DNA of 56,369 nucleotides from Pirellulales bacterium. Its GTDB lineage: Bacteria; Planctomycetota; Planctomycetia; Pirellulales; Lacipirellulaceae. Under the pieces are notes generated by a model that was not told the DNA's origin, made no database searches, and worked only from the letters and a program-made list of their open reading frames with translations. This document shows positions 40,991 to 50,000 of the stretch, in pieces. Location of the stretch: positions 1 through 56,369 of the forward strand of contig JADLBW010000098.1 of NCBI GenBank assembly GCA_020847515.1, written 5' to 3'. The translations under genes were made by a program, and so were the position numbers. Each line of letters opens with the position of its first letter. Within the stretch, counting starts at the first letter, position 1.

Positions 40991-43507
40991 ATGTCACTGC
41001 AGCAGCTCGTTAAGTTGTTGGCTCTCGGCGGCTTGGCGGTTGCGAGTCTGCCGTGGGGATCTTCCGCCCTCATCGCGTCTAAACCCGACTCGACTGCGAC
41101 CGATGGGCAGCGTTACTTTCCGCGCGGAATCCTGCACGCCAGTTGGCAGACGTTTTCTGCCAAGGGATTCACCCGGCCAGTCACCGGCGTCGTCTATCGA
41201 GGCATTCCCACGCCAACCTGCGGCATGCCCCTCGGCGGACTGGATACCGGTTGTATCGATCTGGAGCCCAACGGGATGTGGGGCTATTCAACCATCTTCA
41301 ATCATCTTGGCCGCCCGCATCACGCCGGCCCGCCACGGGTCGTGTGCAACGAGCCGATGGCGGCTCTCGCGGTCGGCGGGGAAACCTATCTGCTCGCCAC
41401 CGACGCCCGCGGTAAGTTGCCGCGGCCCGTGGAAAATCCCACCGGCGTCTTTCCTCCTACCGACTATACCCCGATCTACTTCGATACCGACCTGAAGAAC
41501 ATCGAGTTCGCCAAATCGATCGACTATTTCGGCCACTATCCAATAGCCGACGTAGAATTCGACTTGCCAGCGCCCGTCTCCGTTGGCTTGCGGGCATGGA
41601 GCCCCGTGCTGCCGGGCGATGCAGAGGCATCGATGATGCCAGGCGCCGTCTTCGAGTTTTCGATTCGCAATACGTCCGGCGCTCCGCAATCGGGCACGCT
41701 GGCCTTCAACTTCCCAGGATTTGGCCCGCTGGGAGAGGGCGTCGAAATCCGACAGCGTGAGCTGTCCACGACTGCGCCGGCCGATAGAGCGTCGTTATCT
41801 GGCATCGAGACCTCTACGACAGCTAATGGAACTCCCCTGGAGATGTCCTACGTCCTTGCGGCGAGCGGAGAGGGCCCGGTGCGGACCGGCGGCACGCTCG
41901 GCGTAGATTCAGCGGCGTGGAACAAGATCGCTCAAGACCTTCCTCCTAGCGACCCGAAGTCGAGCGGATCGTCGCTGGCGGTCGACTTCCAGCTCAAGCC
42001 GGGGGAGACGATCGCCCGTCGCATCATCCTTGCATGGTATGCGCCCCTCTGGAATGCCGGCGGCATGCCCGACGTTCCGGGTACGCGTTCGTTTCGTCAC
42101 ATGTACGCCCGCCATTATCCTAGCGCCGCGGACGCAGCCCGTCAGTTGGCCGAGCAGAGCGATGAGCTACTACAGCGCGTCATCGCCTGGCAGGAAGCCG
42201 TTTACGGGGACCAGCGCATCCCGGGCTGGCTCGCTGATTGCTTGATCAACAACCTCCACTTGATCGCCGAAACCAGCGTCTGGGGACAAAGCGAAGGGCC
42301 CCTTTCCGCCTTTTCCCAGCAGTTGGGCCTGTTTGCCCTGAATGAATGCCCCCGCGGCTGTCCGCAGCTCGAGTGCATTCCGTGCAGCTTTTACGGCAAT
42401 ATGCCGATCGTGTACTTCTTTCCGGAAGCCGCCCTCTCTACGTTGCACGGCTACAAGCAATATCAGTTTCCCGACGGGCGCCCGCCCTGGATCTTCGGAG
42501 GCGTGACGGCCGGAGAAGAAGCGAACAAGGCGCCCTACGACCTGGCAGCGCCTGACCAGGGTTACCAAAGCGTGCTGAACGCCGCCTGCTACGTGGTGAT
42601 GCTCGACCGCTATTGGCAGCGGACCGGCGACGTCGCGGTTCTCAAGGAGTTCTATCCTTCAATCAAGCGAGCCAACGATTTCTCGATGAACCTTCGGCCC
42701 AAGTATGGCCTGTCGCAGGTCATGGCGATGCCCGAGCCTGGCACGGACGGGGGCGGCCTTGGCGATACGGAATGGTTCGAAGCGCCTGAGCCGGGCTGGA
42801 AGGGCTACGTGACGCACGCCGGCGGAGTCCGCATGGCCCAGATACAAATCATGCGCCGGATGGCTGAAGCGGTCGGCGACCTCGAGTACGTCGCCAAATG
42901 CGACCTCTGGCTGAACGCTGGAAAGGAGGTGCTCGAGGACAAACTATGGAACGGCAATTACTACCTCAACTTCAACGATCCCGACAACCAACTGACGTCA
43001 GATTTGATCTTCGGCTACCAGCTCGACGGCGAGTGGATTTGCGACGTGCACGGAGTGCCCGGCGTGTTCCCGAAGCCGCGGATCGACGCCACGCTGCAGA
43101 CGATTCGGCGGGCCAACGTCGCGCTTAGCCAATCAGGAGCGACCAACTACGCCAACCCGGACGGCACGCCGGCCAAAGTGGGCGGTTACGGGACGTACGG
43201 CTACTTTCCGCCGGAGTTGATGATGCTCGCCATGACGTATATGTACGAAGATCAAAAGGAACTCGGCGCCGAACTGCTCCGCCGTTGCCTGGAAAACATC
43301 GTCTGCCAGTGGGGCTACGCCTGGGATGCGCCAAATACCATCCGGGGCGACATGGACACGGGCCAGCGGCATTTCGGGGCAGATTATTACCAGAACATGA
43401 TGCTCTGGTTTGCCCCGGCTGCGTTAGCGGGCCAGGATATGACGGCCCCGACCAAGCCCGGCGGACTGGTATACAACATCCTGGAAGCGTCGCGGAAGGC
43501 GCCGTAG
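40991..43507 (+). CDS. GH116-like glycosidase, second copy
   Basis: An 838-residue exported paralogue of the 23822-26260 protein. A hydrophobic N-terminus (LLALGGLAVASLPWGSSALI) precedes FTRPVTGVVYRGIPTPTCGM and LGGLDTGCIDLEPNGMWGYS of the N-terminal domain. The catalytic alpha-barrel has FALNECPRGCP, where Glu452 aligns with the GH116 nucleophile, and EWFEAPEPGW, where a Glu stands for the usual acid/base Asp, as in the first copy. Both copies also keep two Cys near the nucleophile (CPRxC). GH116 enzymes hydrolyse beta-glucosides by a retaining mechanism; the specificity here is unknown. It is divergent from the SDR and 29 bp upstream of the PQQ-type propeller gene. Confidence 0.85.
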   Translation: MSLQQLVKLLALGGLAVASLPWGSSALIASKPDSTATDGQRYFPRGILHASWQTFSAKGFTRPVTGVVYRGIPTPTCGMPLGGLDTGCIDLEPNGMWGYSTIFNHLGRPHHAGPPRVVCNEPMAALAVGGETYLLATDARGKLPRPVENPTGVFPPTDYTPIYFDTDLKNIEFAKSIDYFGHYPIADVEFDLPAPVSVGLRAWSPVLPGDAEASMMPGAVFEFSIRNTSGAPQSGTLAFNFPGFGPLGEGVEIRQRELSTTAPADRASLSGIETSTTANGTPLEMSYVLAASGEGPVRTGGTLGVDSAAWNKIAQDLPPSDPKSSGSSLAVDFQLKPGETIARRIILAWYAPLWNAGGMPDVPGTRSFRHMYARHYPSAADAARQLAEQSDELLQRVIAWQEAVYGDQRIPGWLADCLINNLHLIAETSVWGQSEGPLSAFSQQLGLFALNECPRGCPQLECIPCSFYGNMPIVYFFPEAALSTLHGYKQYQFPDGRPPWIFGGVTAGEEANKAPYDLAAPDQGYQSVLNAACYVVMLDRYWQRTGDVAVLKEFYPSIKRANDFSMNLRPKYGLSQVMAMPEPGTDGGGLGDTEWFEAPEPGWKGYVTHAGGVRMAQIQIMRRMAEAVGDLEYVAKCDLWLNAGKEVLEDKLWNGNYYLNFNDPDNQLTSDLIFGYQLDGEWICDVHGVPGVFPKPRIDATLQTIRRANVALSQSGATNYANPDGTPAKVGGYGTYGYFPPELMMLAMTYMYEDQKELGAELLRRCLENIVCQWGYAWDAPNTIRGDMDTGQRHFGADYYQNMMLWFAPAALAGQDMTAPTKPGGLVYNILEASRKAP

Positions 43508-43536
43508 CGCCGCCGCCGCACCGCCCTTGGACGCTC

Positions 43537-44838
43537 ATGCCGTCACCTTGGACCATCAGCACTCTCGCCGCCGCCTTGGCGGCCACCGGTCTCCCCGGCG
43601 CTGCCGCCGTGGCGGCAAATGCCGAAACGCCGCCTGAGGCGGCTACACCCCAGGGCGAGTCCAATGACTGGCCCTGTTGGCGCGGCGCCCGCGGCGACAA
43701 CCGCGCTAGCGAACCGCACCCTCCGGTCCGCTGGAGCGCCGAGGGCGGCATCGTGTGGAAGGCGTTGATTCCGGGCATGGGGCATGCCAGTCCGTGCATC
43801 GTGGGCGATAGGATCTTTATCGCCAGCGCCGACGAGGGGCAGGGCGTTCAGCTACTGGTTGCGTACGATCGACGATCCGGCAAAGAACTATGGCGGACGG
43901 AAGTGCACCGAGCCAAGCTCCCAAAGATCAACGCGAAGAACTCCCACGCATCCGCTACGCCGGCCAGCGATGGTCGCCTGATATTTACGCTTTTTGCGCA
44001 AGCGGACCGGTTATCGCTCTCGGCGATCGACTTCGCCGGCAACATCGCCTGGCAGCAAGTGATCGGCCGGTACCGGCACGCCAACGGCCTCGGCGCTTCG
44101 CCCGTACTGTTTGACGAGCTCGTCATTGTCGCCAGCGACAACCCGGCCGAGCCCCAGCTCGTCGGCTTGCGACGGGCAGACGGACAAGTCGCGTGGCGAA
44201 CTGGGCGACCCGCGTCGGACAACTCCGCCACGCCGATTGTCGCCACGGTCGCCGGGCGGCCTCAACTGATTATCAACGGAGCCTTCGGCCTGGACAGCCA
44301 TGACCCGGCTACGGGACATCAGTTGTGGCATGTAACACACCAGACGGAAGTCGCCGCCTGCACTGCCGCGTGCGGCGAAAGGGTGGTCGTCGCCAGCGGA
44401 AACGTTCCCGAAGCCTGCATGCTCGCCGTACGGGCCGACGGCGCCGGCGACGTCACCGCTTCACACCTCTTGTGGAAGACCAGGCAGGCGAACCCCTACG
44501 TTCCTTCGCCACTGGCGGCGAACGATCGCCTGTTCCTGGTAACCGACGCGGGGGTGGCCTACTGCCGAGAGCTGGAGACCGGCAAGATCATCTGGAAGGA
44601 ACGGCTGGGCGGTAGCTTTTCGGCGTCGCCGCTGCTGGCTGGCGGCAATCTGTATGCCAGTAGCGAGGAAGGAGTAACCTATGTCTTCAAGGCCGCCGAC
44701 CAGTTTTCGCTGATTGCGAAAAATGATTTAGGCGAGCGGTGCCTGGCCTCGCCGATCATCTGCGGCGGACGCGCCTTCATCCGCAGTATGCAGCACCTGT
44801 ATTGCATCGACGATACGGAGTCTTCCACCAACCCGTAA
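43537..44838 (+). CDS. PQQ-type beta-propeller protein (BamB/quinoprotein-like), exported
   Basis: A 433-residue exported protein. A signal peptide (SPWTISTLAAALAATGLPGA and on) is followed by repeated beta-propeller blades with the W-motifs of PQQ-like repeats: WPCWRGARGDNRASEP at the start, LVAYDRRSGKELWRTEVHRA, IAWQQVIGRYRHANGLGASP, GQVAWRTGRPASDNSATPIV, ELETGKIIWKERLGGSFSAS. About seven to eight blades fit the length. Residues that bind PQQ in true dehydrogenases are not evident, so a scaffold or binding role is more likely. ATG 43537 is used, since the open frame back to 43285 overlaps the glycosidase gene. It ends before a palindrome at 44839. Confidence 0.85.
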   Translation: MPSPWTISTLAAALAATGLPGAAAVAANAETPPEAATPQGESNDWPCWRGARGDNRASEPHPPVRWSAEGGIVWKALIPGMGHASPCIVGDRIFIASADEGQGVQLLVAYDRRSGKELWRTEVHRAKLPKINAKNSHASATPASDGRLIFTLFAQADRLSLSAIDFAGNIAWQQVIGRYRHANGLGASPVLFDELVIVASDNPAEPQLVGLRRADGQVAWRTGRPASDNSATPIVATVAGRPQLIINGAFGLDSHDPATGHQLWHVTHQTEVAACTAACGERVVVASGNVPEACMLAVRADGAGDVTASHLLWKTRQANPYVPSPLAANDRLFLVTDAGVAYCRELETGKIIWKERLGGSFSASPLLAGGNLYASSEEGVTYVFKAADQFSLIAKNDLGERCLASPIICGGRAFIRSMQHLYCIDDTESSTNP

Positions 44839-44854
44839 GACGCCGATCGGCGTC
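44839..44854. terminator. Perfect 16-bp palindrome between convergent genes
   Basis: GACGCCGATCGGCGTC lies directly after the stop of the propeller gene and 25 bp from the end of the convergent M24 peptidase gene. Probably a shared terminator hairpin without a T-run. Confidence 0.5.
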
Positions 44855-44878
44855 GACTCTGCCAGCCGTTAACGCGTT

Positions 44879-46015
44879 TCAAACGCATTCATACAGCTCC
44901 CCCACAGCGGGACACAGGTCCTCGCAGCCATCGGGCGTAATCAAGTACATATTCTCCAGGCGTACGCCGTAGCGAGCCGCGGCAAAGTAGCCGCCTGGCT
45001 CGATACAGATGATCTGCCCCGGTTCAAGCACGCCCCCCCGCCCTTCATTGACGTCCGGCATCTCATGGCTTCGCAAACCGATGGCATGTCCGCCATGGTG
45101 GACGAGCCCTTGCTGCTCAAGCTGCGGATGCTCCCGCAGCATCCCGTCGATCGCCGTATAAATCTCGCTGCCGTCGGCGCCCGGCTTCAAAAGTTCGGCC
45201 ACGCGCTGCTGCACGCGGCGAACGTGTTCATACAATTCGTATTGTTCGTCGGTAGGGCCCCGGCCTACGAAGAACGTCCGCGACATATCCGACCAGTACC
45301 CCCGATAGCATGTCCAGGCGTCAACGATGTACAGCTCGCCGGCCTGAATCGGCCGATCGCGCGCTGGCCCGTTGTACGCGCCGCACTGGTAGTCTCCGTC
45401 GTGGAACACCTTTTCCCCAGCGGCGAGCATGGCGCCTCGATACCCCGCGGCGAGGACGTCTAGCTCCGTCGCCCCCGGCTGGATCGCCTCGCGCACCGCT
45501 TGATAAGCCCCCAGGTTAGCCTCGATGCTGGCACGGATCATCCGCACCTCGTCGTCATCCTTGCGACGCTGAAGTGCGGCAATTTCCTCGTCAACCGCCT
45601 GGGTAGCGCCCTGCATCGCAAGGCGACCCGCCAGCGGGGATGTCGCGAATGCCGAGCGGCATTGAACGCCAAGCGTCGAAAAATCCCTGCCGGCGGCCGC
45701 CTGCCGAAAGGCGTCGGCCATTCGTTCGCACGCGTCCGGGTGGCGAGTGCCGCGATGGTTCCATTCGTACGACAAGCAGCTTTCTCCGCGGCTTGCCCAT
45801 TCTTCAAGAACGCTTGACGCCGGCCCGACGAGCACGGACGGGCCAGAGGCGTCGATGAACCATGCCGCCGGCAGATCGGACGGCAATAGCGCCCCGGTGA
45901 AGTAGTACACGTCTCGAACGTCGGTGATCAGCGCGGCGTCGAGCTCGAGGCGATGGCAAACTTCCAGCAACCGGCCCCGGCGGGCGGCGCACCCCTCTGG
46001 CGAAAGTGCGGGCAT
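44879..46015 (-). CDS. M24 metallopeptidase (Xaa-Pro aminopeptidase/creatinase family)
   Basis: A pita-bread fold hydrolase of 378 residues. The N-terminal creatinase-like domain (LLEVCHRLELDAALITDVRD and following) is followed by the catalytic domain, with the five metal ligands in order: Asp in YIVDAW, Asp in YWSDMSRTF, His in VHHGGHAIGLRSHEMP, Glu in ICIEPGGY, and Glu in RLENMYLI. Such enzymes remove N-terminal residues before proline, or cleave amidine and creatine-like substrates. The ATG at 46015 is preferred; a longer frame to 46066 would start in the 35-bp repeat. It is divergent from the ABC transporter operon, with site h between. Confidence 0.85.
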   Translation of the reverse strand: MPALSPEGCAARRGRLLEVCHRLELDAALITDVRDVYYFTGALLPSDLPAAWFIDASGPSVLVGPASSVLEEWASRGESCLSYEWNHRGTRHPDACERMADAFRQAAAGRDFSTLGVQCRSAFATSPLAGRLAMQGATQAVDEEIAALQRRKDDDEVRMIRASIEANLGAYQAVREAIQPGATELDVLAAGYRGAMLAAGEKVFHDGDYQCGAYNGPARDRPIQAGELYIVDAWTCYRGYWSDMSRTFFVGRGPTDEQYELYEHVRRVQQRVAELLKPGADGSEIYTAIDGMLREHPQLEQQGLVHHGGHAIGLRSHEMPDVNEGRGGVLEPGQIICIEPGGYFAAARYGVRLENMYLITPDGCEDLCPAVGELYECV

Positions 46016-46023
46016 GCGGCGAC

Positions 46024-46128
46024 CTGAATTGAGATGAAGCCCCCAGAGCGTCAAGCACGGCGCCAAGTCGCGGCACTTGAGCAGTTCGGGGATCTGAATT
46101 GAGATGAAGCCCCCAGAGCGTCAAGCAC
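46024..46128. repeat. Two direct copies of a 35-bp sequence
   Basis: The 35 bases at 46024-46058, starting CTGAATTGAGATGAAGCCC, recur exactly at 46094-46128, with 35 unrelated bases between them. On the minus strand each contains TTGACG near one end. Copy 1 lies 9 bp upstream of the M24 peptidase ATG. This could be a duplicated promoter or operator, or a dispersed repeat element. Confidence 0.75.
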
Positions 46129-46162
46129 CCCACGCTACGGCGTTAGGCTGACGCTACGGGCA

Positions 46163-46182
46163 CTTGGTTTTTTAGCAATAAA
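46163..46182 (+). promoter_or_regulatory. Recurrent motif site h (CTTGGTTTTTTAGCAATAAA)
   Basis: Between the M24 peptidase gene (148 bp) and the ABC transporter operon (161 bp to the start used here). Strong match to TTTTTAGCAATAAA. Confidence 0.6.
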
Positions 46183-46342
46183 TTGCTTGTCGTGCCAATT
46201 GTTTTTCATTAGATTCTAAGTTTAGCTCGTTGCTTTTCCCCCGGGGACCGAGTCGCCTAAACGCGCCTGCGTCGTGACGCCCCTGTTATCGTCTTACAGC
46301 AGATTCGTAATGCGATCCGCCGTCATTGAAGCCACTGACAGG

Positions 46343-47362
46343 ATGGCCCTGAGCTTAGTGTGGCGTCTTGGCATCCTGGTTTCACGTCGGCTCGCTTTGG
46401 CTCTGCTCCTGTTGCTTGCGCTGGGCGGTTGCGAAAACACGCGCACAACGCCCGACGCTGCGAAGCCGCGCTTTGCATTCGTCGTCAACGTGCCGACGGA
46501 CCGATTCTGGGATATCGCGTACGCCGGGTGCCTGAAGGCGGCGCAGGAAGAAGACGTCATCGTCGAATTCCACGCCCCCAATGAGTCGACGGCTCAGCAG
46601 CAAAAGCAGATCGTCGAAGCGCTGCTTAGCCGCGGGATCGATGGCATCGCCATCTCCCCGCTCAACCCCGATAGTTTATCGCTCGTTCTGGATCAGGCGG
46701 CGGAGCAATGCCCAGTGATTTGCCAAGACTCCGACGCAGTCAATTCCAAACGGGCCTGCTACATTGGCACCAACAACGTCGCACTAGGACGGCAAATGGG
46801 CGAGCTCTTGAAGCAGGCCCTGCCCGATGGCGGTAAGTTGGCCCTGTTCGTAGGCCAGCTAGACGTGGCCAACGCTCGCGAGCGCCAGCAAGGTGTGCTC
46901 GAAGCGCTTGACGACCCCAAGTACGAGGTCCTCGGCACCTTCACCGATGGAGCCCAACCCGCGGAGGCCAAACGCGTCGTCACCGACGTGCTCGCCAAGC
47001 ATCCTGATCTGAGGGGCATAGTCGGCCTCTGGGGCTATAATGCGCCGCAGGCCGTCAACGCCCTGCAGGGAAGCGTCGGACGAGAAGTCGTAGTCGTCGG
47101 TTCGGACGAATCCATTGAAACCTGCCGCGCTATCCGTGCCGGCCATGAATTCGGCAGCGCCGCTCAGCGCCCGTACGAATTCGGCTACCAGTCCATCAAG
47201 ATGCTGGCGAAGCTCTATCGCGGGGAGCCGGCGGACGTGCCCGCGAATAAGACGATATTCGTCGACACTTACGTCATTACTCGGCAGAACGTCGACCAGG
47301 TGGAACGGGACATCAACGATAAGCTCAGCGAACTGGAGCAGTTGCGCCAGTTCGGCGGCTGA
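46343..47362 (+). CDS. Ribose-type ABC transporter substrate-binding lipoprotein
   Basis: The periplasmic sugar-binding part of the importer. A lipobox (ALGGC) follows a hydrophobic stretch in the first 28 residues, so it is a lipoprotein. The type I periplasmic fold shows FAFVVNVPTDRFWDIAYAGC, GIDGIAISPLNPDSLSLVLD, ACYIGTNNVALGRQMGELLK and VVVVGSDESIETCRAIRAGH, typical of RbsB-like proteins of the COG1879 kind. Start is uncertain: GTG 46274 and ATG 46310 also give open frames. It is followed by the ATPase gene 26 bp after its stop. Ligand unknown; pentose, hexose or a deoxysugar are possible. Confidence 0.88.
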   Translation: MALSLVWRLGILVSRRLALALLLLLALGGCENTRTTPDAAKPRFAFVVNVPTDRFWDIAYAGCLKAAQEEDVIVEFHAPNESTAQQQKQIVEALLSRGIDGIAISPLNPDSLSLVLDQAAEQCPVICQDSDAVNSKRACYIGTNNVALGRQMGELLKQALPDGGKLALFVGQLDVANARERQQGVLEALDDPKYEVLGTFTDGAQPAEAKRVVTDVLAKHPDLRGIVGLWGYNAPQAVNALQGSVGREVVVVGSDESIETCRAIRAGHEFGSAAQRPYEFGYQSIKMLAKLYRGEPADVPANKTIFVDTYVITRQNVDQVERDINDKLSELEQLRQFGG

Positions 47363-47388
47363 TGCTGTTTTAGCTACGCTCGCTTCAA

Positions 47389-49008
47389 ATGGCGCTTCTT
47401 GAGCCGCTTTTTCTCGCGGCGGCCCTCCCAAGGTACGCAGCTATTTACGCCGCCGTGACCGCCGCCGCTCTCACTTGTCTTGACCTTCGCCGCGTCAGCA
47501 AGAGCTTTCCCGGCGTACGGGCGCTGCAAGACGTGAGCCTCTCACTTTCCGCGGGCGAGGTGTTGGGCATTGTGGGCGAGAACGGCGCCGGCAAGAGCAC
47601 GCTGATCAAGATTCTCGGCGGAATACTTCGGCCGGACGCCGGCGAGCTACTGATCGACGGGCAGCCCCGAATATTTCGCCGGGTTCGAGACGCCATCAGC
47701 GCGGGCATCGCGCTGATCCATCAGGAACTGAACTTAGCGCCCGCCCTCACGGTCGCCGAGAACCTGTATCTAGGAAAGCAGCCGCATCGCGGGCCGTGGT
47801 GGTTTCCGGTAACCAACCGCCGCAAGCTCTGTCAGGATTCATCCCTGGAACTCGAAAGAGTCGGTTTGTCGGTCTCGCCGCGAGCGCAGCTCGGGCGGCT
47901 CGACCTCGCGCGACAGCAATTGGTCGAAATCGCCAAAGCGCTGGCCGACCAAAGCCGCATCCTTGTGTTCGACGAGCCGACCAGCAGCCTATCCGGCCCT
48001 GAGGCTGATCGGCTCCTCGGCATCATCGAGGAACTGCGCCGCCGCGGCGTCGCCATTATTTACGTTTCCCACCGCCTGGGGGAGATTCAGCGCATCGCCG
48101 ACAGGGTCGTCGTCCTGCGCGACGGGCGGCATGTCGGTACGCTCTCGAAGAGCGAGACGACCCATGACCGCCTGATATCGCTCATGGTGGGCCGGCGGTT
48201 GGAATTCGCGGATCGGCAGGGCTCGGCCATTCGCCGCGAAGCTGCCGGTTTGGAAATCAAAAACTTACGACTGGCGCCCAATAGTCCAGAGATAAATTTC
48301 AGCATTCAGCCGGGGGAGATCGTCGGCTTTGCCGGTATCGTCGGCGCCGGACGAACCGAGGTTGCGCGGGCCGTCTTCGGAATCACTCGCCGCCATGCAG
48401 GCGAGATTCGCGTGCACGGCCAGGTCGTCCGTATCGCTAGTCCTGTGGACGCGATCCGCGCAGGCCTCGCGCTAGTTCCCGAGGATCGCAAGTCGCTGGG
48501 CGCCATCCTGCCCTTGTCGATCAGCAGCAACGTCAGTTTGGCGGTGCTTGGGCGACTGGGGCGCGCCGGGCGTTACAACCGCCGTGCCGAACGCAACGTG
48601 GCCGAGCGTTTCCGGGGCCTGCTGGGCATTCGCACGCGCAGCCTTAACGCCACGGTCCTCTCGCTCAGCGGCGGCAACCAACAGAAAGTGGTGCTGGCCA
48701 AGTGGCTGGCCACCGAGCCCAAGGCCCTGATTCTCGACGAGCCTACGCGCGGCGTCGACGTCGGAGCTAAGCAAGAGATCTATCGACTGGTCCAACAGCT
48801 AGGCCAGCGAGGGATGGCCGTTATGCTTATCAGCAGCGAGATGGAGGAGATACTCGCAGTGTGCGATCGCGTCCTCGTGATGCATCAGGGGGCCATTGCC
48901 GGTGAGCTGACCGGCGGCGACGTCACCGAAGAGAACATCATGCGGCTAGCCGTCGGAGGCGTCGATACTCCGCACCCAAACGAGGTGGCAGCAAATGGAA
49001 CCAGATAG
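47389..49008 (+). CDS. Ribose-type ABC transporter ATPase (two NBDs)
   Basis: The ATP-binding part. The first nucleotide-binding domain has Walker A GENGAGKST (about residues 63-71) and Walker B ILVFDEPTSSL; its signature (LDLARQQ) is unusual. The second has a degenerate Walker A (GIVGAGRTE), the signature LSGGNQQKV and Walker B LILDEPTRGVD, the usual asymmetry in RbsA/MglA. At 539 residues the length is a little over typical. The first 20 residues before the conserved part look extra, and GTG at 47455 is another start. It overlaps the permease gene by 14 bases. Confidence 0.9.
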   Translation: MALLEPLFLAAALPRYAAIYAAVTAAALTCLDLRRVSKSFPGVRALQDVSLSLSAGEVLGIVGENGAGKSTLIKILGGILRPDAGELLIDGQPRIFRRVRDAISAGIALIHQELNLAPALTVAENLYLGKQPHRGPWWFPVTNRRKLCQDSSLELERVGLSVSPRAQLGRLDLARQQLVEIAKALADQSRILVFDEPTSSLSGPEADRLLGIIEELRRRGVAIIYVSHRLGEIQRIADRVVVLRDGRHVGTLSKSETTHDRLISLMVGRRLEFADRQGSAIRREAAGLEIKNLRLAPNSPEINFSIQPGEIVGFAGIVGAGRTEVARAVFGITRRHAGEIRVHGQVVRIASPVDAIRAGLALVPEDRKSLGAILPLSISSNVSLAVLGRLGRAGRYNRRAERNVAERFRGLLGIRTRSLNATVLSLSGGNQQKVVLAKWLATEPKALILDEPTRGVDVGAKQEIYRLVQQLGQRGMAVMLISSEMEEILAVCDRVLVMHQGAIAGELTGGDVTEENIMRLAVGGVDTPHPNEVAANGTR

Positions 49009-49984
49009 GCGCCTGGCCCCCGCCCAATTTACCGAGGCGAGCCTGCAGGTCTTTGTAATGTGCGGCCTGTTGGCTCTGCTTGTATTCGTTACCGGTTGGT
49101 GGAATCCGCAATTCCTGTCCGCCTACAGCCTCCGCAGCGTACTCCGCGATACGGCCATCTGGAGCTTATTCGCGTTGGGGCAGGCGATCGTCATCATCAG
49201 CGGGGGCATCGATTTGTCGGTCGGATCCCTGATCGCGTTCGTTGGAGTGCTGGCATTGATGCTCTTGGGAGACGACTTTGGATTGGCGCTGCCGACGGTG
49301 CTGGTCATCGTGTCCAGTTTTGCCGTTTTCGTCGGCGTGCTGCACGGCTCTCTCATCTGCGGTTTGAATCTGCAGCCCTTTCTCGTGACCCTGTGCAGTC
49401 TGTTGATCCTGCGCGGCCTCGCTCGAGTGATGACTCATGATCGTACCGTATCGTTCGACGCCGGCGAGCATGCGTTGCTGCGAACATTGGGCGCCGGAAG
49501 CTTGTGCGGCGTTCCCATCCCCGTCTTTATCCTGGCCGGCGCGCTTGTGCCGTTGGGCTTTTTCATGCACCACACGGTCCCGGGGCGGTATCTTTACGCC
49601 ATCGGATCCAATGTCGATGCCGCGCGGTACAGCGGCGTGCGCGTCAACGCCCTCCGCATCGTCAGCTACGCCCTATGCAGTCTACTAACCGCCGTCGCCG
49701 CCGTCCTGGAAGCCGGGGACGTGGCCAGCGTCCCGCCGTCGAATGCCGGCTTGGCCTACGAGATGTACGGCATCACGGGCGCCGTTCTGGGCGGTTGCTC
49801 GTTGCGCGGCGGGCAAGGCTCCTTGCTGGGCGTCGTCGTCGGCATGGCGACCCTGCGCGTGATCAAATCCGTGGTCATCTTCTTCAATCTCTCCACCTAT
49901 TGGACCTTTGCGGTTACGGGGCTCGTCCTCCTGGCTGCCGTCGTCGTCGATTCCCTGGTCCGCGCCCGTTCACAGTCGCGATAA
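48995..49984 (+). CDS. Ribose-type ABC transporter permease
   Basis: The membrane part, 329 residues with about eight to ten hydrophobic helices. Conserved RbsC-type segments include GQAIVIISGGIDLSVGSLIA (the ISGGIDLS motif), LVTLCSLLILRGLARVMT, and YAIGSNVDAARYSGVRVNAL (the EAA-like loop). The start overlaps the ATPase gene, and the aldolase gene starts 17 bp after its stop. With the lipoprotein and ATPase it forms a full sugar importer; with the aldolase it forms one operon under motif site h. Confidence 0.9.
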   Translation: MEPDRRLAPAQFTEASLQVFVMCGLLALLVFVTGWWNPQFLSAYSLRSVLRDTAIWSLFALGQAIVIISGGIDLSVGSLIAFVGVLALMLLGDDFGLALPTVLVIVSSFAVFVGVLHGSLICGLNLQPFLVTLCSLLILRGLARVMTHDRTVSFDAGEHALLRTLGAGSLCGVPIPVFILAGALVPLGFFMHHTVPGRYLYAIGSNVDAARYSGVRVNALRIVSYALCSLLTAVAAVLEAGDVASVPPSNAGLAYEMYGITGAVLGGCSLRGGQGSLLGVVVGMATLRVIKSVVIFFNLSTYWTFAVTGLVLLAAVVVDSLVRARSQSR

Positions 49985-50000
49985 CCCGAGACGCACACTC

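Noticed and set aside
43285..43536. N-terminal extension of the PQQ-type propeller gene
   Set aside because: It overlaps the end of the GH116-like gene in another frame; the signal peptide begins at 43537.
46024..46128. CRISPR array
   Set aside because: Only two repeats with one spacer of equal length, no palindromic core and no cas genes.
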